Source of the DNA: Sinohyriopsis cumingii
Taxonomy: Eukaryota > Mollusca > Bivalvia > Unionida > Unionidae
NCBI GenBank assembly: GCA_028554795.2
Contig: CM068831.1
Coordinates: 29,602,659 to 29,666,658, forward strand
Reading direction: 5' to 3'
Length of the DNA: 64,000 nucleotides
Positions 11,067-23,952 of this stretch are shown one piece after another. The notes beneath the pieces were generated by a model. The model saw only the letters and a program-made list of their open reading frames with translations. It ran no database searches and was not told where the DNA came from. Numbering within the stretch: position 1 is the stretch's first letter; every line of letters starts with the position of its first letter. A program made the translations under genes and the position numbers.

Positions 11067-12506
11067 CCATTAAATGGGTTCAAAATGATTGACAGTAATG
11101 TCATGTCAAATGACTGAATGTGACTTAGACGAAAGTAGGATGGAATAGTTGGTATTATCATGGGTAAAATTTGTCAGTTTTGCGTGTGCATTAGATCCGC
11201 ATCACTTTATCCATGCTGTTTTGAAATTAAGATAAGATAGACATTTTATTGCCTATTATTCCATACTAATGGTATTTAATTCCCACCATACCATTTCGTA
11301 TTTAGAATTTTAATTCTGTATTGTTGATTCAACATCCCTTCTTTCAACGCACATTAACTACTCGGGGTCCGTGAGTACAAAATTGATTTAAATCACACTA
11401 TTAGATAATCTCGCCTTTCTGCAACAAATTGCAATTTTAGCTCCAGTAATAGCACTTAATGGCAGAAAAAGCACATGGACAATAATCTAATTAACACAGA
11501 TACAATCATCTCGATGTAGCTTTACATCTGAATGGATGCATTAAGAGCAGTAGATAGCGATAAATAATTCTTGCATGATCAGCAAATTTAATGCACAAAA
11601 TACCAGATATTCTTTTGCTTTGTTTCAGTCGGTATATTTCTACTATAATGTCCTTGAATCACATTCCTAGAACGGACCTATTTTTCTCATTAGGTATTAA
11701 GCACGAACAGGATTTATTGCAAACGTGGTACTTATACTGAAACAATACAAATATGAGTATAATTGATTCCATAATCGCTTGAACTGATGCTACAAAAATC
11801 ATCCAATCCAGCACCTTTCGCAGCTGTTAGAATGTCTATTAGAAGTAATACAACAAAAGTAATTGAACGCGAGATATTACTTGCATCCTCATGTATAAAT
11901 TCAAATGAAGATTTGTTTAACCTTTGAGCTGCAATGTTGACAATAGCCATTGCCAGTAAAATATGATCTTAGAGAGCTATGGTGACTGTATCGAAGACAT
12001 GGCCATGTTTGCTAAACTAATTCATTCACGTATTGATTTATGTCCATGTTTTTAATTTCAACAACGCAGAAACTCTTTTGTTTTGAAAACGAAACAACGA
12101 CAATTGACATTGGCGGGTGGGGGTGTAAGGTGGACATTGATTTTTTCCCTGACACTGACGATATACAAGTATTGTTGTTATTTATTGTTATCTTTAAATC
12201 GCGGAATAGTTGTGTATTTCTAGATTTAGTGTGAATGGACAATTCACGCTGATCTAGATCGGTGTGTATATGCGCTGAATAAATCATGTAGCAAAAAGAG
12301 CATCTATTAGCTTGATTCAATAAATTAATTTATTGTGGCAGTAATCTTCAAAATCATCGAGTCGTAAATCTAGAAAATACCTACGATATGTAATTGAGAG
12401 CTCTAGTGTGTTTTAAAGGTAAGAAATATACCAATATATTTGCTGTTTTTTTTTTTTGGTTTCAGGAAAAGATGCACAGTGTTTGCTGTTTTAGCTTTAT
12501 TCTAAA

Positions 12507-12558
12507 GCACATTCTGTGGTTTCTCTTCCGATTGAAGTTGTCATTGATGCATACAAAT
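12507..12558 (+). repeat. 52-bp exact direct repeat, copy 2
   Basis: Identical to 11,015-11,066, in direct orientation 1,492 bp downstream. It is followed at once by a C-rich run. Confidence 0.93.
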
Positions 12559-13795
12559 AATGCCCCTCCCCCCCCCCCGCACCTATCAGTGACTGGGAGA
12601 GAAATCTATGAAAGACTTTACCTCACGTTGAGATATGGAATACATCAGAATTTCGGATAAGGCGTTTCAACACCAAGTAAAATAATCATCATACCATCGT
12701 TAATTTACTAGGATTACAAAACTTTTTATTTGGACATGATCTTGTCTTTTCTTGTACCTGTGTGCATTTATATACATTTGTACTAAATACAAGATACATA
12801 ATTCGTTTGGATGCTATGTTACTTGAAGCATATTCTATGCAAACGTTGTATACCTATTTGCATCATCTCTTTACAGCTGTTTTATCAATATTTATTATTA
12901 TATTCAATAAAACGGTATTCTTCACACGTCCGTAAAGATACATTTTGCTTTCTTGTCTTCTGGATGAAAACAAATTATCAAAGGGGACATACATACTCAA
13001 TGCAGCTGCTTGCTGTTGTAGCCTGTTGGTTCTGTGCAGTTGAGAACTAGTTTAATTTCCCCATATTGCTCAGCAGTAGTCAATCACTAGAAGACTATAA
13101 CCGTTATCGAGAAAGAAAAATAAAACAGAAAACAAAAACACCCCTCAACAACAACAACAACACCTATTGTCGGGTATATCTTAATTGTACTAAGGAATAA
13201 ATGTGAAATGTGATGGGCCTACATACATTGCCCATTTGTTTTTCCATATTTTTAGTATTATATTACTGATTATCAATAAAGCTTCTCGTCTTTAATAGTT
13301 TGTAATGCGGTAGTGGTAACGTACATCGATATATCTTTCTTTTCTATCTTCAGCAGTAATCTAGATGGCCCCATGCTACAAGACATGTCATCAACATTGG
13401 TCATTCAATTAAACAAATATACGCTCCATTTATGGGCACATTATATGATGCAGTATTGGCAATGGACAGCGATAGTTCTTGTAACGTAGTCGAGCTGACC
13501 CTTTGAGACCGGGCAGGGTTTTAAAGAAACAACAAACACGTTCGTGGATGACAAATGACAATATATTAAACACTGGTACTAATGATATGAAAATAACACA
13601 GAAAAGCATAAAAAATGAACATAAAACACATGAAATATACTTTGACTATTATGTCACATTCATGTAGTCAAAAAGTTCTAGCAACTCCATATAAACTTCA
13701 TGTATACAAATATCTCTAGCAAATTTTCATATAAACAAATGCTTGTTGCAAACCTATATAATCAACTAGTGGTTGCAAACATTTATGTAGTCAGA

Positions 13796-13911
13796 CACTA
13801 CTGTCATAATTCACATGTAGTCAAACCACTACTTGTTATTATGCTTTTACTTGTAGTCAATACACTACTTGTTATTGTGCTTTACTTGTAGTCAATACAC
13901 TACTTGATTGG
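13796..13911 (+). repeat. short minisatellite, period 31-36 bp
   Basis: Units begin with CACTACT at 13,796, 13,827, 13,863 and 13,898. Each full unit contains a TGTAGTCAA core. More diverged TAGTCA motifs extend upstream to about 13,665. Confidence 0.8.
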
Positions 13912-14640
13912 AAAATGCAGGTTGACACGGCCTTCTCTCTGGCACGGTCACTTTCCCACTCCGCACTTGTACCCGTACGTTGGCACTGAATTGGTGGGTT
14001 ATACTAGTAATGGTACACCAGACGTCATGGTATCCACAAGCCCATCCGGCTGCACATAACCGGCGAGCTGAATATGGAAAATAAACACACCTTTCCAATA
14101 GTCTAATTTAATTGGAATGGGTTTTGTTGCAACTACTTTAAGAATATACGATAGGTGCGAAGTATGACATAGGAATGCTATGCAATAAAAATAAACATAC
14201 GTAATGCTATGACATTAATACATACATAATATGTTTTCGAAATTAGTCGTGATAGCGACTAGATGAAACTCACTACCACATTGCCTAAGTTATATCTTAA
14301 TAAACTGAATTGCAAATACGATAAACGATGTGACCACACAATACAACAATAAACGTGCTTTTACGAAACTGAATAATTATTGTAAATAATAAAAAGAGTT
14401 GACTAAAAAACATTCGACTCACCCAACTGTTTGGCTCTAACTAAATTACAATGGCACCTGCCCGACAGATGAATACGTTTAGAACTTCCCTCTATATTAG
14501 CTGTGTCCTTCAATATCTCTATCAGATATATATAGTAGTGCGCAATAATATATTATTTCGCACGTGCCGCGCGAGCAATAAAAGCGTCACGCGATACGAC
14601 GAAAAATTACATTTACAGAAATATTACGGCGCGTGAAACA
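13912..14640. other. unrecognised sequence ending in a CpG-rich palindromic patch
   Basis: No gene recognised. At 14,539-14,562 there is a near-perfect 24-base palindrome (TGCGCAATAATA / TATTATTTCGCA, one mismatched pair), followed by an unusually CpG-rich run to about 14,632. Confidence 0.4.
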
Positions 14641-14739
14641 AGACAACCTGATTATATGAAAAGTATAGAAGACTAAATGGGCCATATCGGGCATTTCGTA
14701 ACAGCTCTTTCGTTTCGTAATTTACCTGTTTCGTACATG

Positions 14740-15592
14740 GCACCATGACCACGCGTTTTGTCTTAGATTTACGCATTGTCGCTTTCTTTCTTTCTAAACC
14801 ACTCCATAGCTGACTTTATCCCTGGAGCTTAATTCACTCTCAAAGGTATCATTAGTGTTATTTGATGAAGAGAAAGTTTTATCGTTTGCAAACATGTTGG
14901 CATTTGTACGTTCAATTCAGAAAGGACGATGGTTAATAAATAACAACCGGAAAAGGGAATCTAACATAGATCCTTGAGGAACACCATGCTTTTAATAACA
15001 AGGTTTATGGGATTCTACCTGTACAGACTCGTTGCTTCCTACCACTTAAATATCAATACAATCAGATGAATGTATGGCCATGAAATCTATAACAATGTCA
15101 CTTACTTTCGACCTTGGTATGAGAAAGCAGATCGATTTTTTAAATCAAGATATATAAATCCAGTTTAGATGCAGATCTTCATTTCTTCCATTCACATATC
15201 AGTTAATGTGAGGACTGTCTGACATGAATGTACTGTGTGGGCCCATGATTGCTTCCTGTGTAAAAGGGAAAAGCGCATAAATAATCATAAAACTGCTTTA
15301 ATGCATGTTTTTCAAACGTATATTGCAGGTCTGGAAGCACATAACATTTTGTATAACTTATGCATCCTTTCTTACAAACGGGATTAATATTAGCGCACAT
15401 AATTTTATCTGGGAATCTGCTCGAACAGGTACCAATAGTCAATATGCCTTGATATAATTGGTGTCTAAAACCGTGGGATTGTTTTTGCCACCTCTGCTCC
15501 TGACATTTTTGTGCTGATTTCGCTAATAGTGCTAATGATGTCACTTCGCTCGCAATATCTAGGGCACATTGTAGGTAATCACGAAATATCAT
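14740..15592 (-). mobile_element. LINE fragment, CR1/L2-like reverse transcriptase
   Basis: Reading the minus strand, conserved RT blocks occur in order. At 15,203-15,592 a 129-codon frame includes PDKIMCANINPVCKKG and VLPDLQYTFEKHALKQF, the usual start of the RT domain. HGVPQGS follows at about 14,968-14,988, and FANDKTFSSSNN near 14,860-14,895 corresponds to the catalytic FADD box with Asp replaced by Asn. The blocks lie in different frames with stops between them, so this is a dead, 5'- and probably 3'-truncated copy. Block order and wording resemble CR1/L2-type elements; the exact clade is not settled. Confidence 0.82.
15203..15592 (-). pseudogene. N-terminal RT segment of the LINE fragment
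   Basis: A 129-residue open frame that is the longest intact piece of the element. About residues 60-100 hold the FPDK..CANINP..KKG and LP.LQYTFEKH motifs that precede the first catalytic Asp block in non-LTR reverse transcriptases. It then runs into sequence resembling a QSGFR..HS motif and stops. It is a relic, not a host gene; the apparent start Met has no significance. Confidence 0.8.
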
Positions 15593-15871
15593 ATTTAAAA
15601 GTCACACTGGGAATGTAGTTAGCCAGTACAATCATTTCATTTCATTGTTAGAATATATACTCTCTGTCACCTTTATGAGCCATGCTCTGTACTAATGTAA
15701 GCAATGCTGTAATTATACATCAGTTGTGTCGGAAAGGTATGCTTTGTAGATCGATTGTGCTCATTCAGGTAGTGACGTAAGAATATATAGTTCGGGTTTC
15801 GTTAATATTAGCTGTATAGTGTTTAATAGGTTAACATATGTGGTAGTCAGTAACACCGGATCCATGTACTG

Positions 15872-15876
<5 letters not shown>

Positions 15877-15959
<83 letters not shown>
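15877..15959. repeat. (TA)n microsatellite
   Basis: About 41 TA units. Confidence 0.97.
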
Positions 15960-16623
<664 letters not shown>

Positions 16624-16981
16624 CATCTAATTATTCAAGGTGTAGAGACAGCCATTCATGACATGGTCCAAAAAACTACTGACAAACATAAAACTGCCCA
16701 AAATGTATCTTCCTTGTTAACGTTTCTCAATCAAGGTAAACCACACATAATGAAGTCGTTTTAAAGATGGAATCAAGACAGAAACGGCAAAGTTAGCAAT
16801 TTGAAAAGAAGCAGTTCGAAAATAAAAAAAAAAACCCACAGTATATTCAATAGAAGAAAGCAACCAACTGCGGACAAAGGTGTCTTCACATAGTCAAATT
16901 ACAATCACACAATTTTGACGAAAATAGCTTGACCACAATAGTGCATTTCAAGTGAAATATTTGATGTAAGTCTAATCTTAT

Positions 16982-16982
<1 letters not shown>

Positions 16983-17015
<33 letters not shown>

Positions 17016-17086
17016 GTAATAACAATAATAATAAATAACAATAACAATTATCATCATTATTATTGTTATGATTAGTATTATTACTA

Positions 17087-17163
<77 letters not shown>
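16983..17163. repeat. (AAT)n-type tract plus (TA)n microsatellite
   Basis: AAT/ATT-type triplets at 16,983-17,085 are followed by about 38 TA units from 17,088. The long minus-strand frame through both is Ile-Tyr/Tyr repeat only. Confidence 0.95.
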
Positions 17164-17165
<2 letters not shown>

Positions 17166-17329
17166 GCTATCATACAGGGTTTGAGAATTTTTAATTAGTA
17201 TTTTACGGAGATTCGGGTAAACGGCAACCATTGCCATTATTTTAACCGCAGACCTGGGTTCGAATCTCCATTAAGTAAGAAATAAAATTTCTCTAACCTG
17301 TACAATAGTATTATTTTTATTAAATATTA

Positions 17330-17580
17330 GGGGGCCCCGAGTGGCCGAGTGGTCTAAAGCGCTCACCGTTACGGATCACTGCCATCTCACCTCTGTCTGC
17401 GTGGGTTCGAGTCTCGGATTCGGCCAATGTGGATATGTGAGAAAGCTTGCCAGTAGCTTTTCGAGGGTCGGTGGTTCTTTCCGGGGATTTCCCGGTTTCT
17501 TCCTCCACCATTAATACTGGCCGCCATGTATAGCCTATTGCGTGCTGAAAAATGGCGTTAAACCCTACAACAACAACAAC
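17330..17580 (+). mobile_element. SINE-B, full length with perfect target duplication
   Basis: Head GAGTGGCCGAGTGGTC (A-box) and GGGTTCGAGTCTC (B-box) resemble Leu/Ser tRNAs. The body carries CCGGTTTCTTCCTCCACC and ATGGCGTTAAACCCTAC and ends in (CAA)n. The 11-bp ATTAAATATTA occurs on both sides (17,319-17,329 and 17,581-17,591), a perfect target duplication. This is the best copy here and serves as the reference for the other SINE-B fragments. The tail resembles molluscan SINE 3' domains as I remember them. A minus-strand frame through it is not a gene. Confidence 0.94.
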
Positions 17581-17678
17581 ATTAAATATTAATTCTGCCT
17601 ACAAGTATTAAGCGTTCTCCAATATAATCCAGGTATAGACTTTCCGTTCTGTCTCGTGTATATTTACAATTTCTGTTT

Positions 17679-17699
17679 ATCTATCTATCTATCTATATA

Positions 17700-17762
<63 letters not shown>
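17679..17762. repeat. compound (TCTA)n(TA)n microsatellite
   Basis: Four or so CTAT units pass into about 33 TA units. Confidence 0.96.
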
Positions 17763-17764
<2 letters not shown>

Positions 17765-18360
17765 AAACCATCAATTTAGCATTGCTTGCGTCCCGATTCT
17801 AATATTCGTCTCTATTCTTAAATTTACATGCATGGAGTTGGGGGCAGAATAGTCGACACTATTATCAGGCTTGATCTCTCTGCCGTACGCAAAATTAAAC
17901 CAGAGAACCATAAAGCTATACGTAGATATATTTCCCATCGTCTCTTGCATAAATTCATTTCATCAACATATGTGCCTAAGAGTACTTTGTCCGTCTCTTG
18001 TCCTTGTTACACTGTTAAAATACTTTCGAACAAGATTTGCAAACGACTCCACGTTTGTTGCAAGCTTCAGTAGCTCAAATGGTATAGCATTAGTGTGCCA
18101 AATTGTTGCACTTAAGTTCAAATATCCAAATTAATTTATCTCCAAATTCGCGGTGTATTAATGGGGATGTATGTAATACCCTAATCTTTCGGTTTGGTTG
18201 ATTTATTCATCGGTTTGATATTGCAGCATGGGTGCATCTTTCTAATACGACTTTTGTGGTTGACAATGTAAGTGCACCTTTTTATTTGACGTTGCATGGT
18301 TTTGTGCGGCTTTGTGTGGCTTTGTCGGGCTTAATATTTAGTAGGATCCTTTTCTTTTAT
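17763..18360. other. unrecognised sequence upstream of the gag-like fossil
   Basis: Two overlapping plus-strand frames near 17,830-18,134 are short and not recognisable. From about 18,180 the base composition shifts towards T/G, which may mark the start of the element that includes the tandem repeat and gag-like region. Confidence 0.35.
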
Positions 18361-18630
18361 TTGGTTCCGTACCACTAGTTTGTGTTTTCCAGGTGGCTCC
18401 GTACCACTGGATTGTGTGTTAGCCAGCTGGTTCCCTACGACTGGATTTTATGTTAGCCTTCTGTTTCCCAGTTGACTCCGTACCACTGGATTTTATGATT
18501 ACTAGTTGATTCCGTATCACTGGCCTGTGTGTTTACCAGCTGGTTCCGTACCACTGGATTTTATGATTACCATTTGATTCCGTATCAGTGGCATGTGTGT
18601 TTACCAGTTGGTTCCTTATGTTTTACGGTT
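18361..18630 (+). repeat. 34-bp minisatellite, about 7.5 units
   Basis: Units start with GGTTCCGTACCACTGG or GATTCCGTATCACTGG at about 18,362, 18,394, 18,428, 18,473, 18,507, 18,541, 18,575 and 18,609. From 18,473 an A-B alternation gives a 68-bp higher-order period: ATTTTATGATTAC in one unit, TGTGTGTTTACCAG in the next. It lies just upstream of the gag-like region and probably belongs to the same element. Confidence 0.88.
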
Positions 18631-18839
18631 GCTACGAGTTTCATGCTTGGCGTACTTGGGTCCCGAACCTTGGCACTTGATTAGTCATTCATGCTTTCCG
18701 CTTCCACCACTTCGCTCCATGTTAATGTGCTTTGTGTTTCCCAGCTCGTTTAGGCCCACTGACTTGTAATTGTTCTGTTGGTACTGGTTTTATGTTGCAT
18801 TCCGCACCTCAAAACAACGACCCATAATAATCATAATGT

Positions 18840-20390
18840 TCAAATTTTGTTCTTGTTTTCATTTTTGTTCTTACTACAACTAAGTTTGTGCCTCATGTCA
18901 CAACAGTGAACAGTGATGTTCATAACATTACAATAAGGGTTATGCATTTGCAACGATTGCTACCTAGTAATACACTGAAATTTATGTAAATAACTTTTTG
19001 TGGAATTCCTTACAGAATGTCCCCTACAAAGAAAGCTGCGGCGGCGTGGCAAATGGCAGTGAAGAGAGCTAGACCATCAAGGTCCAAAATCCAAAAGGCG
19101 GTGAATATGCCCAGAAAGAAGGCACCATTGTCAGCATCAATAGCCGCCAACCCTCAACATAGAACATCCAGCGAAGGGTCTTGGATGGACCCCCATCTTC
19201 TTAATGTTATAACCCAAGAGGTCTCCGACAGGCTCACCACCCAAGCGACAGAAGGGATCCATGAAAAATATGATCAGCTGGCAGCTGTGCGCAGGCGGTC
19301 CACGGAAAATAGTCCACAAACTGTGTTTCAACTTGGACCCTCCGTAGCAACAGACAACACAGCATCCATGGTCTCCCGCATCATTTTGGAAACCACGGCT
19401 TCACTTACAGGTACAGCTGTGGATAGAGGTAACGTTGTCCAAATCGTTTCTGCCTGGTGGGGGGTGGGGGGGGGGCATTCACAATCAAAATATGTAAGCC
19501 AGTCGGTCACAACATCAACTCTAATCCCTGATAAAGTTCAAGCAAACATATGGGCGTGATCATACATAGATTTTTCTACCCACATGAATAACTTGCAGGA
19601 TGCTGGTTTCAAATTTCAGTTAGATACGCACAGTACTGGTCCCGTACGTAGCATTGTCCCAAACATTAGGAACGTCCAACTCACAAAAAGACAATGGATT
19701 CTCGCTTGGAGCATGTTTACTAATGTCCTATGTGAAAAATATTACCTGCTAGTACCTCTCTTCCCCACCACATGGAAATTGTGCTCAAACTTGAGGAGAG
19801 ACGCGCTGATTGGAGGTACTATGATGACAACTTTAGACAATTGGTTGCAAAAGGGGGAGCTAAATGGTGCCACGCATCTAGAACTCTACATGAAGCTGTG
19901 CTAGTGTCGAGTCATAACAACTACACAGAAAACAATCCTTCACAAATTACAAACATAAAGTATCCGAAAGGAATTTGTTTTAGTTACCACAAAAGCGGTC
20001 GCTGTTCATCGGGATTTTCACGTAATTTTCAGCTCAAGTGCTTCAGTTGTTTAGGGGGACATTCATTCATTCGCTGTCGCAAACCAATGTATCAGCACTT
20101 TAAGGTACTTCCACAATGCAGCCAGCACCCGCAGCGACCTAACAACCAGATTTTTCCTTTCCAACGATCCGAACAACCTCGAACCACTAACCCGAACAAC
20201 AAGAAACCTGTCGGCAAATAGTCTTATATCTATCAGATCGCCTATAAAGTTAGATTTTGCACAATTACGGCAAGCTATATTCAAATGTACATTCCTCAGT
20301 TCAGATATCAGTAACTACGTGCTACCCGTATACTCGGTATTTATACCAATATTGGTGTATAGTCAAACGCTCTGCTAGTGATGTTGCAAA
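18840..20390 (+). mobile_element. DIRS-like retroelement, gag region only (fossil)
   Basis: The parts recognisable are a basic, Lys/Arg/Ala-rich N-terminal region from about 19,017, a central region around 19,590-19,900 with the Trp- and Tyr-rich pattern of gag-like ORF1 proteins encoded by DIRS-type (tyrosine-recombinase) retroelements of marine invertebrates, and a Cys/His zinc-knuckle-like cluster near 19,970-20,085 followed by a Pro/Asn/Gln-rich end at about 20,220. No reverse transcriptase, RNase H or recombinase follows, and no terminal repeats were identified, so the copy is partial. It is broken, with at least two breaks. The family call is from memory of the pattern; a gag-derived gene of another retroelement is possible. 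Confidence 0.6.
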
Positions 20391-21333
20391 CACACACACA
20401 CATCCACAGACACTATTTTAATACAATTTACATTACAGATAATAAAATGAAGTTGCTGTATCCAAATGACATACGTGACCCACATGCGACTGAAAGGAAT
20501 CTTAAAATCTGACCAGTCTGGATCAGTTGCAGTGGTGTGTTCGTGGGCAAGGAACTTTACTACAATTTCGTCGGCAGTGTTGCTGTGCCATAAAGCATCA
20601 AATCAAGACAAACACATAAAAGAAGAAAACAATGGATATATCGAAGCATATTATAATTAATTTTAACGTGTCCTAAAATTATTTTATTAAATCTTTCTAA
20701 GCATTTCGTAATATTAGTTTATTTGAACCATGTCCATATTGCTTGCCCATTTTCTTACGCAAAATCTGGTTGTCGTGGAACAAATAAACAACAAAAGAAT
20801 TGTGGCGTAAAGTAGGTTTCTTCGCTAATATTGATCTGCACAGAATACAATTTTAGTACAACCTGGGTCTCGCAAATCTAGTCATTGAATGTGTATTGCA
20901 ATTGAAAATCTAAAGATCGTCTGTCCGGCAAAGTGGAAGTAAGCCAAGAGTCTTCAATGCCTTGGACAGTGGAACAGGCGTTAAATCACCTCCAGATCTG
21001 ACATATTATTGTATCATCTGTGCGTGAAAAATTCATTTGATTTTAATTTTGTTATAAGCAGACCGTACCCAGGACGATAGAGTATGAACTGAGATATAGT
21101 TCAAGGTACTTAAGATGTCCTGTTGATCCTCTTAAAGTGGAATTTTCATCGAGGAAAGTACATGGATGTTCGTGACAGTTAAAGCATAATCAGTATTAAG
21201 ATAAACTGAAAAAAGTGACGGACCTGCACATAGTGTAACTCGACCTGCAAGATATGTATCTGAACAATATTGCCAGCTGTGGCTAGGGGGACTGGTTGGT
21301 TCTATAGAAAAAAGGTTCAATACATAGGTTCGA
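20391..21333. other. unrecognised sequence
   Basis: A short CA tract at 20,390-20,402 is followed by AT-rich DNA without recognisable genes or repeat ends. Confidence 0.4.
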
Positions 21334-21379
21334 TTGTACTATTTGTCAGAACCCAGAGTAAATTCCATTTTCTTACAAG

Positions 21380-21558
21380 GGCCAGACAAACCACCAGAAG
21401 GTCGGAGATATATTTATTTGGACCAGTATTCTCGCTTCCATGGCGATGAAACATATCGGAGACTGTCGAGAGCTAGTCATTTTTTTGTGGCGATGGCATC
21501 AGTGAAAGTAGTGATTCCTGGAAGTTGCAGCTTTAACGACATATCCACTGTACGCCAG
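21380..21558 (+). other. candidate internal exon (weak)
   Basis: A 179-bp stretch open in one frame (GPDKPPEGRRYIYLDQ...ISTVRQ) is bounded by an acceptor-like TTTTCTTACAAG ending at 21,379 and a consensus donor CAG/GTGAGT at 21,556-21,564. I do not recognise the peptide and see no partner exon nearby. Chance splice-like pairs occur in 64 kb, so this is only a candidate; it could also be a non-coding RNA exon. Confidence 0.2.
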
Positions 21559-21624
21559 GTGAGTTTCTTCCGTTTGGTGAGAAATTACCTATTTTTTTTT
21601 TTTATCGAAACTGGGATCACGTGA

Positions 21625-23624
21625 TCCAGCAGACACAACTTCAACCAGCACCGATACAAGAACATTGTATATGTTTCATAAAGAGGCTGCAAAAGACAAT
21701 GAAGTATGAGGCTTTGACTCGAAACAACAGCCGTAACTGTTTTATTTGAATGTCCGCTGGTGATTTCTAGCTAACAGTTTGACGAATGCGTATGAAGTAG
21801 ACACGTAGAATTCAGTTCGAAATATTCATCTATCCAAGGGATGAGATTTGGTATCTGAGAAGATTCGTTTGCAACTCCTAAACGTACAAATACCTTGCCG
21901 TCGGGGTACATGACCGTTATACAGCTTTACTTGCGTGATGGTTGGTGACACTGAATCACCACATAGTATCCAGCTGCAAATTTGTGTATGGTCCATGAAC
22001 GAGCCCATTTCTCTTCACGGATCAAATCTTTACTAACATAATTGTTTAGAAAATAAATTTCTCCCTATATGTTACTTAATGGGTTTTATCAAATCATTGA
22101 ATGAGTATATAACTCTTCATATATCACAATTTCCAAGTCTGAAACTCTCAGCTTTATGAATTTATGAGTTCGTCTGACAAACATATTATTCCTCAGATAC
22201 CGCACAACTCATCAAGTAACAGTTGCATAGTCACCGTTGAAGGGCCACACACTCTTTTTTGTATTGGAAGCAGGCTAACGACAAGTTGCCTCCCTTGATC
22301 TGCAGCAGCCCTAGTAACTCCAGCTACCACTTTCAAGTAATGAAATTGTCCACTGCCCAGAAGCTTCACCTATGCTCATAACGTGAATCATATTCAATAT
22401 TTTATCGCAACACATTTCTCCACATATTTACATCAGAGAAAGGTGAAGTGAGTAATAAAAGGACACACATGCAAACAGTTAATGGATTATTCCTCTGCAA
22501 ATCAGTGACTGCTAAGAAGTAGAACAATCGACCGTACAATACTAATAACATAATATAAACTTCGAAGTCAAGATTCACATAAACGCCGCCATGAATAATT
22601 CCGTTTGCTGATTATTTGGTTTATCATTTTATATCTATTTTCAATGTGCATCTTAAATTAATGTGTTTTAGTGTGCATTTAAAATCTGTCAAAATACGTT
22701 GTGCCATTTATTACAAAAAGGACTTTGCAAATAATGTCAGTAGTCTTTGCTGTGATTGTATAACAATGTGTAAGAGGACGAAGTACCGTATGGTCAAAAC
22801 TGTTTCAAAGGAATACATTGTCAAACCGGCACTGACTGGTACGCAAGCAGCAAGAAGCAGTTGCCAAATTCATCAAATGGAGCAAAGCCTTGTGAATTCA
22901 TTATAATGCATCACTATTAAATCTTCATATATGATTTCCACGTGCCAAATCATTGTTCCTTTATCATGATCGAGCAGAAAGGACCGAACTGGATCTACCT
23001 ATTATCTGGTTGGGGGAAATATCTGACGCTGAAGCATTTATAGCCATAAACAATTCTGAATGACTTTAGCAAACATTAGACAACCTTCGTTCTGCTCGAT
23101 GTGATGCCTTATATTGATCTGTACTGATCTCTGCCTTCTCGAGTGTGCCACCAGGTATGACAGCCGCTGATTTCTTGTTTAAATTTCAAAAATTAAATGG
23201 CGAAGCATAAAAAAAAATCATGGCTTAAATTGAAGTCCTGTTGGCTTGGTTCTGTGGAATGGATGTGACCGATTTTGTATTTTTTAAAAACTGGCATAGT
23301 ATGCAACAGTTCGTCATTCACCCACGTTCCTGTCACGGTACGTTCTTGATCGTCATGAGGTAACACGGAACGGAGCAAACTCGGCGTTGGATGAACTTTA
23401 TATTTGATCTACTCTTCCTTTTGATCAATGTGTTTTACGTCGATGAATTCTATCCGCAGTGCAGTGTGCCCTTTTGAAAATCGAGCAAATTTTCAGCCAA
23501 TGATACAATCAACACACATCGATGTATCTGATTTGTTCTGATTGAGATTAGTTAGCCTCATACAGAAAGCGCAAGCTCGTTTCAGTTTTTGGACTTGTTT
23601 CATGCGATGTCAAGCTTAACACAC
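21625..23624. other. unrecognised AT-rich stretch
   Basis: Only short chance frames; no repeat termini or RNA genes seen. Confidence 0.4.
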
Positions 23625-23635
23625 TGGACTGAGGT

Positions 23636-23952
23636 GATGTGTGATTTGGATTTTTAACGTAACTTTAACAATTTTTCAGTCATATCGCTACGATGTCTGC
23701 AATGTGTCAGTTTATAGTGATGTCTAGCACTGGGGCATCATGTCGCAGACATGTAGCATGATGTCCCACCCAGTCACATTATCCTGACACCAGGCCGACC
23801 AGTCCTAACACTAACCTCTTAATGCTGAGCGCCAAGCGAGGCAGCTGTTAGTACCATTTTTTTAAGTCTTTGGTATGACTCAGCCGGGGATCGAACCCAC
23901 GACCTCCCGATCCGAGGCGGACGCTCTAGCCACTAGGCCACCTGAGCGGTTT
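23636..23952 (-). mobile_element. SINE-A, full length with perfect target duplication
   Basis: On the minus strand: ACCGCTCAGGTGGCCTAGTG (A-box), a perfect B-box GGTTCGATCCC, the family body and the 3' end AAATCCAAATCACAC. TGGACTGAGGT flanks it exactly at 23,625-23,635 and 23,953-23,963, an 11-bp target duplication. The clean B-box and perfect duplication suggest it is among the younger copies here. Confidence 0.94.

Larger units (their letters stand above)
10735..13639. other. unrecognised sequence holding a 52-bp exact duplication
   Basis: No gene recognised. It carries two identical 52-bp segments listed separately, a C11 tract near 12,568 and several short chance frames. Confidence 0.45.

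Noticed and set aside
17320-17511. 63-codon minus frame
   Set aside because: It lies within the SINE-B copy, and the same peptide would be predicted from every copy.
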